The notes beneath the pieces were generated by a model, which saw only the letters and a list, made by a program, of their open reading frames with translations, had not been told where the DNA came from and did no database searches. DNA of 64,000 nt from Pirellula staleyi DSM 6068 (GTDB lineage: Bacteria; Planctomycetota; Planctomycetia; Pirellulales; Pirellulaceae). The first letter of the stretch is position 1. Every line of letters begins with the position of its first letter. The DNA lies in the NCBI RefSeq assembly GCF_000025185.1, contig NC_013720.1:4402001-4466000 (forward strand), in the 5' to 3' direction. The position numbers and the translations under genes are program-made. Of the stretch, positions 42,850 through 51,304 are shown piece by piece.

Positions 42850-44879
42850 CGATCCTCAAGAAGTGCGACCTCGCTTCCAAACGATCCGAGCCTTCGGTCT
42901 GGATCAGCAAACTGGCGTTGTTTGAATCCCTCGATCCCCTGACACCGATCCGGGAACCGATAAAGTTTCACACGGGGCTGAACATCGTCTGGGGCGTCGA
43001 GAACGAAGCCAACGACGAGAAGTTCGAACCAGGCCACGGCGTTGGCAAGACTACCCTCTGTCGGCTGATTCGGTACTGCCTCGGTGAACCAACCTACGGA
43101 CAGTCGCATGCGGCCAAAGAGATTCTGAACACGTTTCCCGATGGCCACGTCGCCGCAGAGGTCTACATTCAGGGCCGGCGCTGGGCAGTATTGCGTCCCT
43201 TCAACAAGACCCGCGCGGACCGCGCACAGGGCGACGCCACAATCACGGAGCTGCTTGCCAATCCACCGCTCAAGGAGTCATTCCGTGAGTATCAGAATCT
43301 GCTGGCGTCAACTTGCCTCTCCGGACTCAGCACTGATGGCGTGCTGACTGGTGGGGCCTCGATCGAATGGCTCCATCTGCTGGCCCTGTGTTCTCGCGAT
43401 CAGGAGGCTCGCTACCAGAGCCTGTGGCAGTGGCGTTCACCGCGAAGCGATTCGGCCCCTCGAAACATTCAAAAAGATGACGCCCATCTGACGCTGCGGT
43501 CCGTCCTCGGCCTGCTGCCCGATGAGGAAACCACGCTCCAGAAGAAGTTAGCAAAGTACGACAGCGAACTCGCCCAGGTCGAGAAGGACATCGCCGAACG
43601 CGTCCGCGAACCTGAGTACTGGACACGGCACTACCGTCAGACTTTGGAACGCGACTTCAAGATCAAGGATGCGACAAACGCTTCTCTCCAACCTAATGAC
43701 TTGTACGGGATTCCCGAACTCGTGAAGGCAGCCATCAGCAAGCGAGATCAAAAACAGATCGAACGCAGTACGAGACTGGACGAACTTGAGCGGCACATTG
43801 CAATGGCCGGTAGCCTTTTGCTCGAACCCGCAGAGCATCAACAATCCGTCGAGGCCGCCGGGAATGTTACCAAAGCTGGTGCAGATACATTCACGGAAAG
43901 CGTTGAGGAGTTGCGACGACTTCGAAAAGAAATCGAAGACATGGGGATCTGGCCCTGCAAGTACGCCCACCCTCTATTGATTGGGAATTGTCAGCACACA
44001 AATCAGAGGCTCGTTAGTCTCGATTCCGAGATTCGCGATGCCTCAGCCCAAGAGCTTCCAAAATCTGCCAGGAAAGACCAGCAGGCCGCGGCGCTTCGTC
44101 AACAATCGGAACGCCAGAAGACTGGCCTGACGAAGCAACGTGAGCAGTTGGACGCTTACATCAAAGAGCGTCGCGCTCTGAACGACAAGCGGATCGCCGC
44201 AGACAAGGACATCCGGGCGTTGCGAGCAGCGCTAACCAGCCTGGAAACATGGGAACAGATTCGCACTGGAATGGTTCCTGACTCGGACCTCGCACAACTT
44301 CAGAAGCGAAAGAAGAGTCTGGAAACCAGGCAGACAACTGCGAAGGGACAGCTGACAGCTCTTCTCGCATCACAGGATCAGTCGCTCACGAAACTACGGA
44401 CTGTCTACGAAGCGCTTGCCCGAAACACGCTTTCAACCGAATTCAACGGGCGTGTTCTGCTCACGAGCGAGGGCCTTGAATTCCGCGTGTTTCGGGGCGA
44501 GAACCTTTCCGGGGAAGCCTTTGAGACTCTTTCGATCTTGCTGGCCGATATCGCGGTGCTACTGATGGGATCGCTCGGCGCTGCGTCTCACCCCGGAATC
44601 CTGATTCACGACAGTCCGCGAGAGGCGGACCTGGGCGGTCATATCTACCGCCGACTTCTTCTCTCCGTGGCTGAAGTGGCTGGTGAACTAGCGGTTGACG
44701 ATACCGTTCCGTTCCAGCAAATCGTCACGACAACGACGCCGCCTCCCCCGACGCTGAAGAAGAAGGCAACAACCTGCCTGAAGCTCGGTGGAGAAGAAGG
44801 GCAGTTGTTTCGCAGGCAGTTGCATGCGATGGCCACGACTCAGCAGTCCTTCGGATTTGACATGGAGAATGGCGAATGA
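42846..44879 (+). CDS. DUF2326-type coiled-coil ATPase (SMC/ABC-like)
   Basis: The 677-residue protein begins with an ABC-type P-loop: GHGVGKTTLCRLIRYCLGE (~60). Coiled coils cover ~215-560 (KLAKYDSELAQVEKDI; KDQQAAALRQQSERQKTGL; KRKKSLETRQTTAKGQL). The tail has an ABC-like Walker B region FETLSILLADIAVLLMG and ILIHDSPREADLG (~560-595). This is the DUF2326 layout, seen in ABC-three-component and other defence operons. It may sense DNA ends or clamp DNA like SMC or Rad50 proteins. Four-base overlaps on both sides tie it to the methyltransferase and the DUF4365 protein. Confidence 0.75.
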   Translation: MTILKKCDLASKRSEPSVWISKLALFESLDPLTPIREPIKFHTGLNIVWGVENEANDEKFEPGHGVGKTTLCRLIRYCLGEPTYGQSHAAKEILNTFPDGHVAAEVYIQGRRWAVLRPFNKTRADRAQGDATITELLANPPLKESFREYQNLLASTCLSGLSTDGVLTGGASIEWLHLLALCSRDQEARYQSLWQWRSPRSDSAPRNIQKDDAHLTLRSVLGLLPDEETTLQKKLAKYDSELAQVEKDIAERVREPEYWTRHYRQTLERDFKIKDATNASLQPNDLYGIPELVKAAISKRDQKQIERSTRLDELERHIAMAGSLLLEPAEHQQSVEAAGNVTKAGADTFTESVEELRRLRKEIEDMGIWPCKYAHPLLIGNCQHTNQRLVSLDSEIRDASAQELPKSARKDQQAAALRQQSERQKTGLTKQREQLDAYIKERRALNDKRIAADKDIRALRAALTSLETWEQIRTGMVPDSDLAQLQKRKKSLETRQTTAKGQLTALLASQDQSLTKLRTVYEALARNTLSTEFNGRVLLTSEGLEFRVFRGENLSGEAFETLSILLADIAVLLMGSLGAASHPGILIHDSPREADLGGHIYRRLLLSVAEVAGELAVDDTVPFQQIVTTTTPPPPTLKKKATTCLKLGGEEGQLFRRQLHAMATTQQSFGFDMENGE

Positions 44880-45886
44880 GCAATTCACGTACGGTGACAG
44901 AAAGAAATGCGATTGCGGCCGTTCAGCGTTATGTCGAATCCGATTGGTTCAGCCGTTGGCAAGAGTTCGAGGCGAGAAACGACGATGGTGTCGATGGCAT
45001 AGTCTTCCTACGCAAGAAGAAGTTGGACAAGAAGAGCAATAAGCCTGACAAGGCACCTGGCTATACATCATTGCCGATTCGTGGGGTATTGTTCGTGCAG
45101 GTAAAGGGTGGCGAAGGCTATGCCGGACAATCGCAAAAGCGACCGGACCACATAGAGATCAACCTTGGCGAGGAGTATATCAACAACCATCGCCCTCGAT
45201 GGGATGCGCTACCAGGGCCTGCGATTCTTGTTTACGTTAACACGGCCAATCTCAAGCAGAATCTCGATGCGTGGTGGACAGACCTGAAAGTTGATTCAAC
45301 CTATTCGGATGATAACAAGCAGATCGTGCTTGTCCCCAAATCACAAAGATTTGGACCACACTCCAAGGGGCACATGAGACGGCTTCTTGGACCTGAAACT
45401 CAGTACGATGCACATCTGCATCCTCTCACAGCCGTCCATAAAGACTCGTCATACGTCTCCATTGTCCTTCCCCTGAAAGCGTGTGCTCGGAGCTTCTATC
45501 GAGAGTGGTCAGTTCTACCGGCTTCGGAACGCACACATCCAGGGCTCGGAGAGATTCTCGTGACGCGAAACGGATGGCGACACATCACAAGGAAGGGCCG
45601 AAGACACGAGCGTATCGTTCAGTCATTGCAACTGCTCGGTATTGCCAAGCGGATGATCAAGGAAGTTAAGGACGTCGGTTGGGTTGGTCGAATGGAAGAA
45701 CGCCAGCTAAAAAATGGGACAATTCAGCGGCGCGAGTTGTTAGGCATCCGAGCAAGGGTCAAATTCCCCTTCCGGCAGGAGAGTGTGATCCAAGTGATTC
45801 TCGAACGAAAGCGGATATATGGAAAGAGTCTGATCTCAGAACGAACCACGTTTTACTCAGTCTACGAAGCAAGGCGGGGGAAATAA
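44876..45886 (+). CDS. DUF4365-type PD-(D/E)XK nuclease
   Basis: The 336-residue protein has the DUF4365 core in its first 100 residues: RNAIAAVQRYVESDWFSRWQEFEARNDDGVDGIVFLR supplies the catalytic acids (DDGVDG, ~38), and GVLFVQVKGGEGYAG gives Q-x-K (~78-82). The ~220-residue C-terminal part is specific (LNLGEEYINNHRPRWDALPG; ILVYVNTANL) and has a basic end. The protein is probably a DNA or RNA nuclease subunit of the operon. The start overlaps DUF2326 by four bases, and the gene ends 157 bases before the reverse transcriptase gene, so it could also serve the downstream genes. Confidence 0.7.
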   Translation: MSNSRTVTERNAIAAVQRYVESDWFSRWQEFEARNDDGVDGIVFLRKKKLDKKSNKPDKAPGYTSLPIRGVLFVQVKGGEGYAGQSQKRPDHIEINLGEEYINNHRPRWDALPGPAILVYVNTANLKQNLDAWWTDLKVDSTYSDDNKQIVLVPKSQRFGPHSKGHMRRLLGPETQYDAHLHPLTAVHKDSSYVSIVLPLKACARSFYREWSVLPASERTHPGLGEILVTRNGWRHITRKGRRHERIVQSLQLLGIAKRMIKEVKDVGWVGRMEERQLKNGTIQRRELLGIRARVKFPFRQESVIQVILERKRIYGKSLISERTTFYSVYEARRGK

Positions 45887-46043
45887 AAAAGGACACGTAC
45901 CAGTGCGATTCAGCATTCTTACGTCGAAACGCAGGTCTGTTAGGCAAAGGCCGTGTCCAACCGCGAGTTTACGATAGCCTTTCCGTCGAAGCAAGGCTCG
46001 GAAAAAGTTGGCGTGTCACTTCAGAAAAAGAAGCGATTGAGAT

Positions 46044-49000
46044 ATGAAGAAGCGAAAGCGGAAGAAGGAAAAATCTCCGAAGAAGCCGGTCGCTCAGCAG
46101 CCGAGTCTGTCGAGCGACTTCGTTTCCATGAAGGCGATGTACCAGGCATATCAAAAAGCCAAAGTCGACGTCTTCTACGAGCGTTCGCAACCGAGGTCGC
46201 AGGAGTTTTGTGAATACGAACGAAACCTGCACGCCAATCTCACCGCACTGCAGAAAACCCTGACTCGGCCTCGTACCAATTGGTTCAAAAGCAACGACTT
46301 CATTGGTAGTTACGGGTTCATTCCCAAAGGGTTGCAGATTCCTGAGCCCGATGGGGATCAGGACAGCGCCGCGCACTTCAGCGTGTCCAATCCTGACGAT
46401 GCTTGGAATGTGATGATGACGTCCCTTGGAGAAAAGAGGCCCATCGCTGAGTTCCGGCCTGTCGCGCTATTCACCGTCAATATGTATGTCGTGTGTGCAC
46501 TGTGGGTGAATCTTGTCGGTCACATGTTCGATGCCTGCCTCGACAGTTCTGCTCGTGGGACACGGCTGAGGCGTCTCCGGCAGACTGATGAAGAACTCCC
46601 GGAATGCGGCCGCTATCACCTTTCTGCTCCGGGTTCGTTCAAACCCTATTTCAGCTGTTACAAGGAATGGCGTGAGAAGGGGCTACGAGCCATTCGGCAG
46701 GAACTGGCCAAGGATCGCAAAGTCGTCGCCATAACGATGGACCTCAAGGCGTTTTATCACAACGTCGATCCGAAGTTCATCCTGAATGAGAAATTCCTCG
46801 ATGCAATCAGATTCAGTAATGTAAACGGTAGCGGGCTTTATGCTGCTGAGGAACGTATTTTCACTAAACAAATTGTCACTGCGTTCCTGACTTGGGCAAA
46901 GAAACTGCCCCATCTCAAAGCCGATACGCCACCCGGCCTTCCCGTTGGGGTTTCCGCCGCTCGGATCGTCGCGAATGTTCTGCTCGCCGAGTTTGATCGA
47001 CTCGCCCAGCAGAAACTCGATCCGATCTACTATTCGCGGTACGTCGACGACATCTTCCTGGTATTGCGCGACAACGGGAGAATGCGGACTTCTCGGGATG
47101 TCTTGAAGCACCTCTGCCGCAGAATCAAGCCCTTGAACGCCAACGACGACCTGTCCGTACTGACGCTGGCGTTTCCTTACTCCAATGGCTGCAAGCTCTT
47201 GTTTCAGGCAAAGAAGCAGCGTGTGTTCCTGCTTTCAGGAGAAGTGGGGGCCGACCTGCTTGATACAATCGAGAGTCAGATCGACGCAGTTTCCAGCGAA
47301 TGGCGGCTTCTGCCCGACCTCGATGCCTTGGAAAAATCACCTGCGGCCAAGATTCTAACAGCGACCCGCCGCGCCGATGAGAACGCAGATACCCTTCGCA
47401 AGGCTGACCAGTTGTCGCTGAAGCGACTCAGCTTCTCGATCATGCTGCGCCAGTACGACACGCTGGCGCATGATCTTCCTCCGAATGAGTGGAAGCGTGA
47501 ACGAAAGAGGTTCTATCGGTTTGCGGAACGCCACGTTCTGACACCTCTGAGGCTCTTAGATCTGAACGACTATCTACCTCGCCTCCTCGGCTTGGCTGTT
47601 TCCTGCCGGGACTGGACAGTCGCAGGCGGTTTTCTCAAGCGAATTTCGGACGGGATTGAACGACTTCGCAACAACGTGAGTGTAGAGCCGAACGCTGGCG
47701 CAGACAGCCAGTGGGAAGCTTACCTCCGACATCTTCAGACGGCCCTCCGCGAAGCGGTTGTTCGATCCTATCCGCTGAAACAAGACAACCATGCTGCTGA
47801 AAATGCTGCGAAATCTCTCCTCGAAGTGATTGATGCCCTGAATCCGCTGTCATTAAGCAATCCCCAGGATATTTCAGCTTTGTCGTGTGAGCTGTTCTGG
47901 ACCGATCTGGGGCGTATTCCATTCAAAAATGCGTTGCTCGGATATGTTTCGCTTCCACCCTGTACTCTGAAGCCTTTGAAAAGGAAACTTCCTAAGAGTC
48001 AAATGAAACGACTCGGTGTCATCCGGGAATTCCTTCGCGGAGCCGACACGGCCGATATCAAGGTGCAACCGCTTCTGTTTCCAACGCGTCCATTCTCGCC
48101 CCGTGAAATAACAGAATTCGACTGCCGGAGCGCATGGGAACTGGATCGACTCAGGGATTACGTAGTCGCCCTGCGCGGAACCTGGGTAAAGCCGGTCGCC
48201 CACACTTCAAGAGCTGCCAAAACCGCTCCCGCGCCCGAAAGTGGTAGCCCCAAAACTCGCGAAGTGCTGGTTTTCGGTGATGGCAACCGAAAGCATGTTC
48301 CCAGAATTGCAATCACGAGTTTTCTAACCGAAGAATCCAGTTGGGCGAAAGCAGCGGAGGGAACTCCAGAGTTGTCTGCCGAGCGGTACAAGCGTCTCGT
48401 CAGGCTAGCAAATGCCGTCGTAACTTCACCTCATCGAGCGGAGTATGTCGTTTTCCCGGAATTGTCGATACCTCGCAGGTGGCTTCCTGGATTGGCAGGA
48501 CTGTTTATAAAAGCCGGGATATCGCTGATCACGGGCGTTGAGTATCGACGTGTCCCGCCAGAGCCTTCATCACAGGTGGTCAATGAGGCTTACCTCGTGC
48601 TGGCAGACGACCGGCTTGGCTACCGGTCCTGGTGTGTCGTGAGACAGCAAAAAGGCGTTCCTGCACATCACGAGCGAGACGAATTGCGCAGCAAGTTCGG
48701 ACTCACCTTGGCTGCACCTGCCTCGAAAGACGACCCGAAGCCAATCTACCGCCATTTCGGGCATGGTTTCGGGGTCCTGATTTGCAGCGAACTCACCGAT
48801 ATCCGCTTTCGGCAAGAGATGCGCGGCGATGTCGACACGCTGTTTGTGCTCAGCTGGAATCAGGATTTGGAATCGTTTGGGGCACTGGTCGAGGCCGCTG
48901 TTCTGGATGTTCATTGCTACATGGTGCTCGTCAACAATCGGAAGTACGGAGACAGTCGCGTCCGAACGCCATCCAAGAAGAACTGGATGAGGGATCTGGT

Positions 49001-49178
49001 TCGGATCAAGGGCGGGCTGGACGACTATTTTGTGGTCACCGATCTGGAAATCATGTCGCTCCGCAATTTCCAGAGTTACCACGAACCTCCACTTGGTGAT
49101 GACGCCTTGTTTAAGCCGACACCTGAGGGGTTCAAGATCGCCACACGTAGGAAGCAAACACCACGAGGCAATCCGTGA
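46044..49178 (+). CDS. Reverse transcriptase-nitrilase fusion (DRT class 1/UG1-type defence RT)
   Basis: The 1044-residue protein has RT motifs FKPYFSCYKEWREKGLRAIR, motif A VVAITMDLKAFYHNVDP (~230), the motif with PPGLPVGVSAARIVANVLLAEFD (~295) and the active-site strand YYSRYVDDIFLVL (YVDD, ~332). Residues ~740-1040 form a C-N hydrolase (nitrilase) domain: VVFPELSIPRRW holds the catalytic Glu (~808), and GHGFGVLICSELTDI the catalytic Cys (~913). RT fused to nitrilase is the mark of unknown-group defence RTs of class 1 (UG1/DRT1 and relatives). The basic N-terminus (MKKRKRKKEK) may bind nucleic acid. Both catalytic sets look intact. A pAgo gene follows after 143 bases. Confidence 0.85.
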   Translation: MKKRKRKKEKSPKKPVAQQPSLSSDFVSMKAMYQAYQKAKVDVFYERSQPRSQEFCEYERNLHANLTALQKTLTRPRTNWFKSNDFIGSYGFIPKGLQIPEPDGDQDSAAHFSVSNPDDAWNVMMTSLGEKRPIAEFRPVALFTVNMYVVCALWVNLVGHMFDACLDSSARGTRLRRLRQTDEELPECGRYHLSAPGSFKPYFSCYKEWREKGLRAIRQELAKDRKVVAITMDLKAFYHNVDPKFILNEKFLDAIRFSNVNGSGLYAAEERIFTKQIVTAFLTWAKKLPHLKADTPPGLPVGVSAARIVANVLLAEFDRLAQQKLDPIYYSRYVDDIFLVLRDNGRMRTSRDVLKHLCRRIKPLNANDDLSVLTLAFPYSNGCKLLFQAKKQRVFLLSGEVGADLLDTIESQIDAVSSEWRLLPDLDALEKSPAAKILTATRRADENADTLRKADQLSLKRLSFSIMLRQYDTLAHDLPPNEWKRERKRFYRFAERHVLTPLRLLDLNDYLPRLLGLAVSCRDWTVAGGFLKRISDGIERLRNNVSVEPNAGADSQWEAYLRHLQTALREAVVRSYPLKQDNHAAENAAKSLLEVIDALNPLSLSNPQDISALSCELFWTDLGRIPFKNALLGYVSLPPCTLKPLKRKLPKSQMKRLGVIREFLRGADTADIKVQPLLFPTRPFSPREITEFDCRSAWELDRLRDYVVALRGTWVKPVAHTSRAAKTAPAPESGSPKTREVLVFGDGNRKHVPRIAITSFLTEESSWAKAAEGTPELSAERYKRLVRLANAVVTSPHRAEYVVFPELSIPRRWLPGLAGLFIKAGISLITGVEYRRVPPEPSSQVVNEAYLVLADDRLGYRSWCVVRQQKGVPAHHERDELRSKFGLTLAAPASKDDPKPIYRHFGHGFGVLICSELTDIRFRQEMRGDVDTLFVLSWNQDLESFGALVEAAVLDVHCYMVLVNNRKYGDSRVRTPSKKNWMRDLVRIKGGLDDYFVVTDLEIMSLRNFQSYHEPPLGDDALFKPTPEGFKIATRRKQTPRGNP

Positions 49179-49321
49179 AGGACTGCGTCTGAGCGAGGAT
49201 CGCGTGATAGTGAAGGCAATCTTGAAAAAAAGCGATGCAACCAACCAGACTCAGAAGTATGAGAGTTCTGAAGCTGGAGGAACTACAAACCGCCGGCTGG
49301 GCACCGTAAACTAAGTACTCC

Positions 49322-51304
49322 ATGGACTATTCAAAGACAAATAATACGGCCTCAAAAATGCCTGCTGTCGGACAGCAAGTAGCGCTGAACATGTTTCCGC
49401 TGATCGACCAACGCTTCCCGTTCAAAGTATTTCGACGTCTGGCAGAGGCCAACGAAGGGGCACCGGATGAAGGAATCCGCAAGTATTCACTCCCGCCGAA
49501 CGGTACGGTCCAGGGCACCGACGATCCTTGGCCGCAGTTCTGGGTGTCGTTTGAGGCCAGAGACGGCTTCCTTCCATTTGCGGGTGATGCCAAAACAAAC
49601 CCGCATCTCGCGATGGCATTTCTGTTTCACCTATTGGTTGTCTCAGCCAAAGCATCGGGGCTAGAGCACTTCATTCAGGATGGAATCAAGAAAAAGGTTG
49701 CATTTGTTCTCGACACACATCCCGAGGGAAAAAGTTGCGTTTGGCTTTCACCGTATCAGTGCCGGTCCGCTCGCTCGATTGGTTTCCTGGTCGATTTCTG
49801 GTTCCGCAAGGAAGAGGTACAAGCCCTGAATCGCGAAGTTCTGCGCCTCAGTCATGCGCTTAACGCTCAGTATCGCGAAAACACGGACTTTTACGCGACA
49901 CGATATGCGTCACTTCAGCAGTTCCTTGATCGCATTTATCCTAGCCTGTTTCCGCTACAGTTATCTGAATACCCGCCGATGGATATTCGCAAGACCCTTC
50001 AAAACGTCGACTCCTCACTTCTGAAAACAAAGATGTACTTGGCGGGAGGTTCAAAGCCTTCATCGTCTCAATTCACCGCTGTCAAACTGGACGGACCGAT
50101 TCAGCGTGTGACAGGAGACGTTCGTATTTGCTTTGTGTATCAACCGCAAGACAAACCCCTCTCTCACGACCTCTACAAAGCACTTCGCGGGGACACATAC
50201 AGTCAGTTTCTCGGCATGGAGAGGATGTTTGGGTTCAGCTTGGGAAAGGAGCACGTCTTCGGCATACCAATTCAAGACTACTCTCCTGACGAACTGGCGA
50301 CGGCAACTACGGCTATCAAGGCGCAATCGGGTGGGGCACTGGTCGTTCCGATAGTTCTGATTCCGTGGTTGCGGCATGACACCGAAGACTTTTCTGACCA
50401 ATATTATGTCACAAAGCACGCCTTCTTGAAGGCAGGGCTTCCGTCACAGTTTGTCTCTACCAAGACAATCCGAAATAAGGCGTCGTTCAAGTGGACTGTC
50501 AGCAACATTGGTATGGCCGTCTTTGCCAAACTTGGTGGGAAGCCTTGGAAAGTGGTCTCGGAGAATGATGACTGCTTGATTGTGGGAATCGGCCAGTCCC
50601 ATCGTTGTGGTGAAGACAAGACGATTAGTCGGTACTATTCCTATTGCGTACTTACCGATTCCAGCGGGTTGTATGAAGACGTGCGTGTACTTGGAAAGGA
50701 TACCGATGAGCGCTCTTACCTGACTCGTTTTGCCGACAACTTGTTAGAGATATTTCGTGGGCATTCGCAGCAGTTCAGTCGCTTTGCTATTCACACGCCG
50801 TTCAAGCTCCGCCACGAGGAAATGACGGCAATTCAGGATGCAATAACGCGATTCACTCTCGAAACGCGACGACCGATGACATTCGCCGTTCTGAAGTTCA
50901 ACGCCGATAGCGATTTCATTGGATATTCTGCGACCACTAATGCACGCGTCCCGTTTGAAAGCACACTTGTTCCACTGTCTTTTCAGGATTTCCTCGTCTG
51001 GTTCGAGGGATTGCAATTCCACAAGAGTACCGTGGAACGTCGCTATGGCCGCCCAGTTCACGTTGAGTTTATCTATCCGCATTTCGACCGAAAGAGTCGC
51101 GGTTCCGGCTTGTCGTTGGAACAAAAGAGCGTCTATTTGCAGGACAGCCTCAATCTCTCTGGGGCAAACTGGAGGGGCTTCAATGCAAAGTCTCTTCCCG
51201 TCTCGGTCTTTTACGCGAAGCTCATCGCGCGATACTTCAGCCAGTTTGAACGACTCGGCCTTGAGGAGTGCGAATTGGATAACCTAACACCATGGTTTCT
51301 GTGA
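49322..51304 (+). CDS. Prokaryotic Argonaute (long-B-like, catalytically degenerate PIWI)
   Basis: The 660-residue protein has MID and PIWI features in its C-terminal ~450 residues. YYVTKHAFLKAGLPSQFVSTKTI is the MID helix, followed by the RNA/DNA 5'-end pocket region (KWTVSNIGMAVFAKLGGKPWKV). PIWI strand DCLIVGIGQSHRC has Gly where active Agos have the first catalytic Asp (G-I-D). RFAIHTPFKLRHEEMTAI matches the 'H-(K/R)-T' strand of inactive long-B pAgos, and LNLSGANWRGFNAKSLPVSVFYAKLIARYF is the typical C-terminus. The N-terminal ~230 residues are longer than in short pAgos, and no APAZ is fused. A guide-binding sensor is expected. Its stop TGA overlaps the ATG of the SIR2 gene. Confidence 0.85.
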   Translation: MDYSKTNNTASKMPAVGQQVALNMFPLIDQRFPFKVFRRLAEANEGAPDEGIRKYSLPPNGTVQGTDDPWPQFWVSFEARDGFLPFAGDAKTNPHLAMAFLFHLLVVSAKASGLEHFIQDGIKKKVAFVLDTHPEGKSCVWLSPYQCRSARSIGFLVDFWFRKEEVQALNREVLRLSHALNAQYRENTDFYATRYASLQQFLDRIYPSLFPLQLSEYPPMDIRKTLQNVDSSLLKTKMYLAGGSKPSSSQFTAVKLDGPIQRVTGDVRICFVYQPQDKPLSHDLYKALRGDTYSQFLGMERMFGFSLGKEHVFGIPIQDYSPDELATATTAIKAQSGGALVVPIVLIPWLRHDTEDFSDQYYVTKHAFLKAGLPSQFVSTKTIRNKASFKWTVSNIGMAVFAKLGGKPWKVVSENDDCLIVGIGQSHRCGEDKTISRYYSYCVLTDSSGLYEDVRVLGKDTDERSYLTRFADNLLEIFRGHSQQFSRFAIHTPFKLRHEEMTAIQDAITRFTLETRRPMTFAVLKFNADSDFIGYSATTNARVPFESTLVPLSFQDFLVWFEGLQFHKSTVERRYGRPVHVEFIYPHFDRKSRGSGLSLEQKSVYLQDSLNLSGANWRGFNAKSLPVSVFYAKLIARYFSQFERLGLEECELDNLTPWFL

